Origin: Labilibaculum euxinicum
Lineage (GTDB): Bacteria > Bacteroidota > Bacteroidia > Bacteroidales > Marinifilaceae
Length of the DNA stretch: 64,000 bases
Assembly (NCBI RefSeq): GCF_009795715.1
Contig: NZ_WTCR01000012.1
Location: 109,480-173,479, forward strand
Direction: 5' to 3'
Under the pieces are notes generated by a model. That model was not told where the DNA came from. It saw nothing but the letters and a program-made list of their open reading frames with translations, and ran no database searches. A program made the translations under genes and the position numbers. Positions 59,767 to 64,000 of the stretch are shown here, one piece after another; positions within the stretch are counted from its first letter, which is position 1, and every line of letters begins with the position of its first letter.

Positions 59767-61533
59767 TCATACTGATATTTTTACTAATGGAATTTTACAT
59801 TGTACCTTTAAGCCATGAGGATATTCTTCCTCTAAAAATACATTTCCGCCCAATATGGAAATGCGTTCCTTAATATTTGATAAGCCGTTGCCGTTTTTAG
59901 GAATTCCATTCAAAGGCAATCCGATGCCATCATCTTTTATTTCGAAAAACAGGGAATCTGCTTTTTGCGTTAACTGGATGTTGATATTTTTAGCCTGGCC
60001 GTGTTTTATGATATTGTTAGTTGCTTCCTGTGCAATTCGGTAGAGGTAGGTCTCTGTTTTTTTGCTGATTTCAGGTAAATCGCCCTGAATCTGTAAATCA
60101 GTTTGTAATAAGCTGTTTTCTTCAATTCGCTGCAACAGACTGCCAAGAGCATGATTCAATCCGAATTCCCGTAAAACGGCAGGCATTAAATCATTCGACA
60201 TGCCCCTGATCTCTGTCATTAAATCGGAAAACATTTCCCTCGATTCCCCCAATACGGCAGCTGCATTTTCCGGAGCGGTATTTTCCAAGCGCATTTTAAT
60301 AGCCAAAATTGTTTGAGCCAATCCATCGTGCAGTTCTCTGGCCAGTCTGCTTCGCTCAGCTTCCTGTCCATCTATCATCGATGAAATACTTTGGTCTTTG
60401 GCAATTTGAAGATTCTCCTGCTGTTCTTTTATTTTCTGAGTCATTTGGTTGAAAGCGGCCACCAATTCCATTATTTCGCCATCCGCTTTTATATCAGTAA
60501 CCTGTTCATAAATTCCCGATGAAATTTTCTCGGTTTCGGCCCGTAATTTTCGGATAGGAGCAGTTATGGTATTGGCAATTATGGCAACAACGCCCAGCAG
60601 CAGCAGACTTAGAATAATCAGAATGTAAAACATAGAGTTTCCGTAATTCCGAATGGGAATCATGGCTTCGTGTTGATCTATTTCAGCAAGAATCACCCAA
60701 TTTAAATCCGGCAGATTCATTTTGCTGTAAGAGCTTAGCACCTGAACGCCTCGGTAATCTTTAAAAATATCAGACCCAATACTATCCTGAAATGCCAGTT
60801 TCACACCTTTGGTTGAGGATTTTACGGCGTAAATTGAATTTTCCTGAAAGCGGCTCGTACTTCTCAGCAGATGATCTTCGCCTACCAGATAGGCTTCGCC
60901 GGATTTACCCAATCCGTTTAACGGATTTCTATCCAGCATAATGGAATTGATAATCTCTGTATTGATACCAAAAGCCAGAACCACCTTTTGGTCTTGAAAG
61001 CTGATTGTTTTACAGATAAGAATTTCTGTTTTTGACTGATCTTTTGGGTTGAGCAGTTCCCGAACCGAAATTTCATTTTTAGGAAGCAGACCGGCAAACA
61101 ATTGAAAATGTTCAGGCTGTAATTTTGTTTGGCTCAGATCACCGGTTTTTGGCTTGATTTGGAAACCCGAAGAAACTGTATTCGACTGATAGAGGTAAAT
61201 GCTTTTATAATTTTGTTTGCCGGTAAGTAAGGAAGCAAAACCAGTTTTAAAAATGCGATGATCACTAATGAAATGGGAGAGATTCACCGTACTTTTTTCA
61301 GGAGGGAAACTGAATGTAAGAGTACTGATTGCTTCTATTTCATGAATGCATTGTTGGAAAAAATCTTCAACGCGTTTTTTCTTTTCAATGCGAACGGAGG
61401 TAAGCTGGTTGAAAGTACGCAGAATTAAAGCATCTTTTGCCTGAGTATAGGCAAATATACCAACAATAAGTATTGATAATAAGTTGAGTACGACAAAGTA
61501 GATCAGGAGCTTGTTAGCTAAAGATTTTCTCAT
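59767..61533 (-). CDS. membrane sensor histidine kinase with periplasmic domain, system 2
   Basis: A 588-residue kinase. Two transmembrane helices (about 8-30 and 300-325, YILIILSLLLLGVVAIIANT) enclose a ~270-residue periplasmic domain of dCache-like make-up (NPLNGLGKSGEAYLVGEDHL, VLSSYSKMNLPDLNWVILAE). A HAMP linker (NTITAPIRKLRAETEKISSG), HisKA_3 with His402 in RLARELHDGLAQTILAIKM and HATPase (YRIAQEATNNIIKHGQAKN, GNGLSNIKERISILGGNVF) follow. dCache kinases sense small extracellular ligands. It pairs with the NarL-type regulator at 59013. Confidence 0.92.
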   Translation of the reverse strand: MRKSLANKLLIYFVVLNLLSILIVGIFAYTQAKDALILRTFNQLTSVRIEKKKRVEDFFQQCIHEIEAISTLTFSFPPEKSTVNLSHFISDHRIFKTGFASLLTGKQNYKSIYLYQSNTVSSGFQIKPKTGDLSQTKLQPEHFQLFAGLLPKNEISVRELLNPKDQSKTEILICKTISFQDQKVVLAFGINTEIINSIMLDRNPLNGLGKSGEAYLVGEDHLLRSTSRFQENSIYAVKSSTKGVKLAFQDSIGSDIFKDYRGVQVLSSYSKMNLPDLNWVILAEIDQHEAMIPIRNYGNSMFYILIILSLLLLGVVAIIANTITAPIRKLRAETEKISSGIYEQVTDIKADGEIMELVAAFNQMTQKIKEQQENLQIAKDQSISSMIDGQEAERSRLARELHDGLAQTILAIKMRLENTAPENAAAVLGESREMFSDLMTEIRGMSNDLMPAVLREFGLNHALGSLLQRIEENSLLQTDLQIQGDLPEISKKTETYLYRIAQEATNNIIKHGQAKNINIQLTQKADSLFFEIKDDGIGLPLNGIPKNGNGLSNIKERISILGGNVFLEEEYPHGLKVQCKIPLVKISV

Positions 61534-61717
61534 ACCGGTTTCTGTAAATTGGTGTGTTTGTTGCTGTCAAAGGTATTATTTCTTCTTAAATCAGGCTTTC
61601 GAAACGATTGTTTTATTGAGAGAAGTTATTTTTTATAATGAATCCACATTAAGCCGGGTTCAATTGTTATTTGTCTGAAGTATTGCTTTTGGTTCTTTAC
61701 TGCAGAAAGTAATTGTT

Positions 61718-62416
61718 TTAGTTGAACCTGCTGATAAGCAGTAAGCTTCGGTCAATTTCCTGAAGTAATCGAAGCGTGTTAATTTGTTGTTGTTGATCCA
61801 GCAAAAAGGTTTTGCTTTCAGGAAATCCACTCATGGCACGAATAATTTTCCACTGAATAAGCTCATTATTGAAATGACGATGGTAACATTTCTGCAGGGG
61901 GTTTACTAGTTCCGGTTCTGAATTGTAGAAATTTATAAATCCAATGGCATCAATGGCCTCGGAAATTTGTTTCGGCTTATTTTCTTCGAGTACAGTAAGC
62001 AGCAACGGAAGAGCTTTTTTTCCGAACCGGACAAGAGTACGGGCTGCAATATCCCTTGGTAAAGGATAACTGATCTTTTTGAATTCTTTTGCCGGAATTT
62101 TTTGATGTTGATTGCTTCCTATTTGGCCTAATTGTGCCAGTAAAGGCTTAATAGAGAGGGAACCAATATTTACAAGCGAATTGCAGATTTCGAGTTTGGG
62201 ATACAGCTTTGTTTCTTTTTTTAGTGCCGAAATTAAAGCAAATACAGATTCTTGAGTGGAGCTGTTGGAAAGTAATCTGGCCGCGACAGATCTTTCGGCG
62301 GGAATTTTGCTGTTGAGCAAATGAATTAGTTCTTTACAATCGCAATGGGTAAATTCTGTTTCTGCACCATTTGGGACATAGCCACGGGAACTTTTTTGAG
62401 CTTCTTTTTGGTTCAT
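61718..62416 (-). CDS. HEAT-repeat protein
   Basis: A 232-residue helical protein. Repeats of about 35 residues are visible, for example ERSVAARLLSNSSTQESVFA, LEICNSLVNIGSLSIKPLLA and PRDIAARTLVRFGKKALPLL, a HEAT pattern. A short Cys-containing N-terminus (THCDCKEL) precedes them. No signal peptide, so a cytoplasmic protein-binding scaffold is likely. The ATG at 62416 is used; a TTG one codon upstream is not needed. Function unknown. Confidence 0.75.
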   Translation of the reverse strand: MNQKEAQKSSRGYVPNGAETEFTHCDCKELIHLLNSKIPAERSVAARLLSNSSTQESVFALISALKKETKLYPKLEICNSLVNIGSLSIKPLLAQLGQIGSNQHQKIPAKEFKKISYPLPRDIAARTLVRFGKKALPLLLTVLEENKPKQISEAIDAIGFINFYNSEPELVNPLQKCYHRHFNNELIQWKIIRAMSGFPESKTFLLDQQQQINTLRLLQEIDRSLLLISRFN

Positions 62417-62607
62417 CAAACTATTCTAAATAGATTCTGTTTTTTACAAAAGTATTTAATTTGGAGGAGCAAAAGCCAAAATAGGATGCGGTTTCGTGAT
62501 GTATGCTTCCCAATTGGTTTCCCGTTCGCAGATCACGTTTTTTTGATCCTTTTGGCGCGCTCGCTTAAGCTGCGGTTCCGTTTTAGTCTGTGTGTTGTAA
62601 ACATTGG

Positions 62608-63027
62608 TTAGTTCGCAATTTTTATATCGATTAATTTTTCGATGTCGTTGATCGGTTTGGCATTGTGAACCTCAATTGAAAGGCCGCGTCCTTCGGCATA
62701 TTTTTTAGCACCAGCCAAATCTTCTTTTATGGATGCATCGATATCACACGCCATAATCTGATCTGTTGCCTTTTGTCCAAAAACAAAGGCCACTTTAAAA
62801 TACCCTTGCCGGGGAAGAAGGTAAATGATAGCCCGTTTTTTATCTTTTAGGCGAAAGCTCCATCCGTAATTTTTACCGGGATAGTTCCACTCTTCTTTTG
62901 GCTTTGGATATTTTTTTCGAACACTTTCTGCAATCTGTTCCCATAAAGGATAAATCGAAGCCAATTGTTCCTGTAAATCTTTCTGTGTGGGTTCTGCTGT
63001 TTTGTCGGTAAAAATGCTGATGTCCAT
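62608..63027 (-). CDS. DUF3788-like protein
   Basis: A 139-residue protein. The pattern W-x-x-P-G-K-x-Y-G-W-S-F-R-L-K-D-K-K-R-A-I-I-Y-L-L-P-R, then a strand FKVAFVFGQKA and a C-terminal LSIEVHNAKPINDIEKLIDI, agree with my recollection of the DUF3788 family. No signal peptide. Function unknown; the family is widespread in Bacteroidota and Firmicutes and is often a single gene. Confidence 0.7.
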   Translation of the reverse strand: MDISIFTDKTAEPTQKDLQEQLASIYPLWEQIAESVRKKYPKPKEEWNYPGKNYGWSFRLKDKKRAIIYLLPRQGYFKVAFVFGQKATDQIMACDIDASIKEDLAGAKKYAEGRGLSIEVHNAKPINDIEKLIDIKIAN

Positions 63028-63181
63028 CGTATTTTTGAATTAGCTGGTTTCTATTTTTGATTGATAGTTTGATCAACTAAAGTTAAATAAGATTTGAACG
63101 CCAACAAAAAAACAAATAAGGAGGCGAAAAATGGTGAAGTGCTTGCTGTGAGAGGCTTAGGGTGAATTGAAATTGCAAAGC

Positions 63182-63209
63182 CTGTTTTGCTGCCAAAACA
63201 GAATTTTTT
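63182..63209 (+). terminator. orphan hairpin with T-tract
   Basis: CTGTTTTG (63182-63189) and CAAAACAG (63194-63201) pair around CTGC and are followed by AA and eight T. No gene precedes it on the plus strand, so it either ends a small RNA or is a relic. Confidence 0.5.
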
Positions 63210-63784
63210 TTCATTTCAATTGAGGCACCTTGGTAAAAAAAATGTCTCATAGTATTCGATAAAATCTTTTTTTAATGATTGTCTGTGCCATGTTACTAAT
63301 TTTTATTGGTTGAACATATTGTTTGGGATCCTGTATTAAAGCTAGGAAAGATTTTTTTGTAAAAATGCTTTTTTTTTGATGTTTTTTTTCTCAAGAGACT
63401 TAACATCGCAAAAATACTGGGCTTACAGGATGAAAATTAATTGTATTGATAGAGTGTTTGTTACTGAATTTTGAATGTTTTTTTATAAATCAAAAAGCAA
63501 AATAATATATGGTTAAGTTTAAATAAAGCCTAAACAGGGCGAAGTTCAAAAAATCACCCCTTTTGTTTTGTGTTGCTACTATTTAATAAACAGGTTTTTG
63601 CATGTGCTTTAAGCGAAAGGATAAAAAAATGACGTTTTGCTATATTTAATTTGTTTTGTTAATTATTTTGTGTGTGGTGATTGGTTTGAAATACCTGTTT
63701 TTATTGTCTGCTTACTGCAAATTTTGTTTTTGTGAAAAATATGGCGTGTAAGTGTTTTTCGGAACAAATTGTATCATGCAGCAA

Positions 63785-63953
63785 TTTGCAAAAGACCCGT
63801 TTGCGTTTGCAAAAGACGTTTTGGAAGTTAATTTTGGCATTTTTGGCGCTTCAAATGAGCCAAATTGTGCCCATTTTCGTCTCAGAAAAATCCCAACATG
63901 CATTTTGAAACTCCCAACATGCATTTTGGAAATTGCAAAATGCCATTTGAAAG
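63785..63953. repeat. degenerate 21-bp tandem repeat at the window end
   Basis: TTTGCAAAAGAC occurs at 63785 and 63806 (21 apart), TCCCAACATGCATTTTG at 63891 and 63912 (21 apart), and a related TTGCAAAATGCCATTTG follows at 63933. The units between are more worn. An open frame of 69 codons over it reflects the period rather than a gene. Confidence 0.65.
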
Positions 63954-64000
63954 TTTCCTGAGAGCCAGATTAGTACCTAAAAGATCCTTTCTGAAGGCAA

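Larger units (their letters stand above)
63028..64000. other. 973-bp AT-rich non-coding end of the window
   Basis: No convincing gene. It holds a hairpin with a T-tract (63182-63209), an isolated AGGAGG near 63118 followed after 6 nt by an ATG (63130) that opens only six codons, and a 21-bp-phased repeat region (63785-63953). A neighbouring gene outside the window may lie to the right. Confidence 0.45.

Noticed and set aside
63752..63961. 69-codon frame with PTCILK-like repeats and a matching minus-strand frame
   Set aside because: It follows from the 21-bp repeat; no homology or start signal.

Overview
The window reads as one contiguous chromosomal stretch of a low-GC (roughly 35-38% by eye) member of the Bacteroidota. 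Direct signs are promoter boxes of the Bacteroidota housekeeping sigma type (TTG ... about 20 nt ... TAnnTTTG) in front of several genes, almost no Shine-Dalgarno sequences, TonB receptors controlled by cobalamin riboswitches, a surface lipoprotein with an SDDDD export signal after its lipobox cysteine, a DUF3244-like secreted protein and NarL-type two-component pairs. The gene content would suit a marine or sediment bacterium of the Marinilabiliales/Marinifilaceae kind; this placement is inference, since no rRNA or marker phylogeny is available. No prophage, transposase or CRISPR array is visible.

Layout. 0-4 kb: the end of an outer-membrane barrel protein, an aguB-aguA operon converting agmatine to putrescine, and a two-gene Nif11-like unit. 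4.2-11 kb: an acyl-CoA dehydrogenase, an orphan kdgK, a tandem array of tRNA-Arg(ACG) in which two intact copies bracket three decayed ones, and an AsmA-family protein. 11.5-18.1 kb: a heavy-metal RND efflux operon (His/Cys-rich small protein, His-rich adaptor lipoprotein, RND pump, TolC) with a well-spaced promoter. 18-23.8 kb: a MATE exporter, a Cys-pair lipoprotein, a gene remnant, a 21-bp tandem repeat, two proteins of unknown function and a TIM-barrel sugar isomerase/epimerase-like protein.

24-35.5 kb is a cobalamin-uptake superlocus: three cobalamin riboswitches, BtuF-BtuC-BtuD-BtuF2 under the first, a BtuB-type receptor under the second, and a second BtuB-type receptor plus a BtuG-like beta-propeller lipoprotein under the third. 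Between the two receptors lies an exact 42-bp-period tandem array followed by the orphaned last exon-sized piece of another receptor. 35.6-47.4 kb holds housekeeping and signalling genes: GH20 hexosaminidase, CHAD protein, PBP1A, a FIST sensor with a PAS-PAS hybrid histidine kinase, truA and a C69 dipeptidase.

47.5-50 kb carries a creD operon with a winged-helix regulator and two copies of an inverted-repeat operator candidate. 50.1-52.4 kb holds the most intriguing unit: a stand-alone ABC-type ATPase, a HypB/UreG/CooC-like GTPase rich in Cys pairs, and a protein with a CO-dehydrogenase/corrinoid-type 4Fe-4S motif. No permease and no target enzyme sits beside them; together they look like a metallocofactor maturation or reductive-activation cassette of unknown target. 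52.6-61.5 kb combines a PiT transporter, two NarL-type two-component systems, an ammonium transporter and its outer-membrane companion, with a 304-bp tandem duplication between them. The window closes with a HEAT-repeat protein, a DUF3788-like protein and nearly 1 kb of AT-rich non-coding DNA with another 21-bp-phased repeat.

All family assignments come from motif reading without a database search; starts were moved downstream of the longest reading frame where signal peptides, overlaps or promoter positions supported it.
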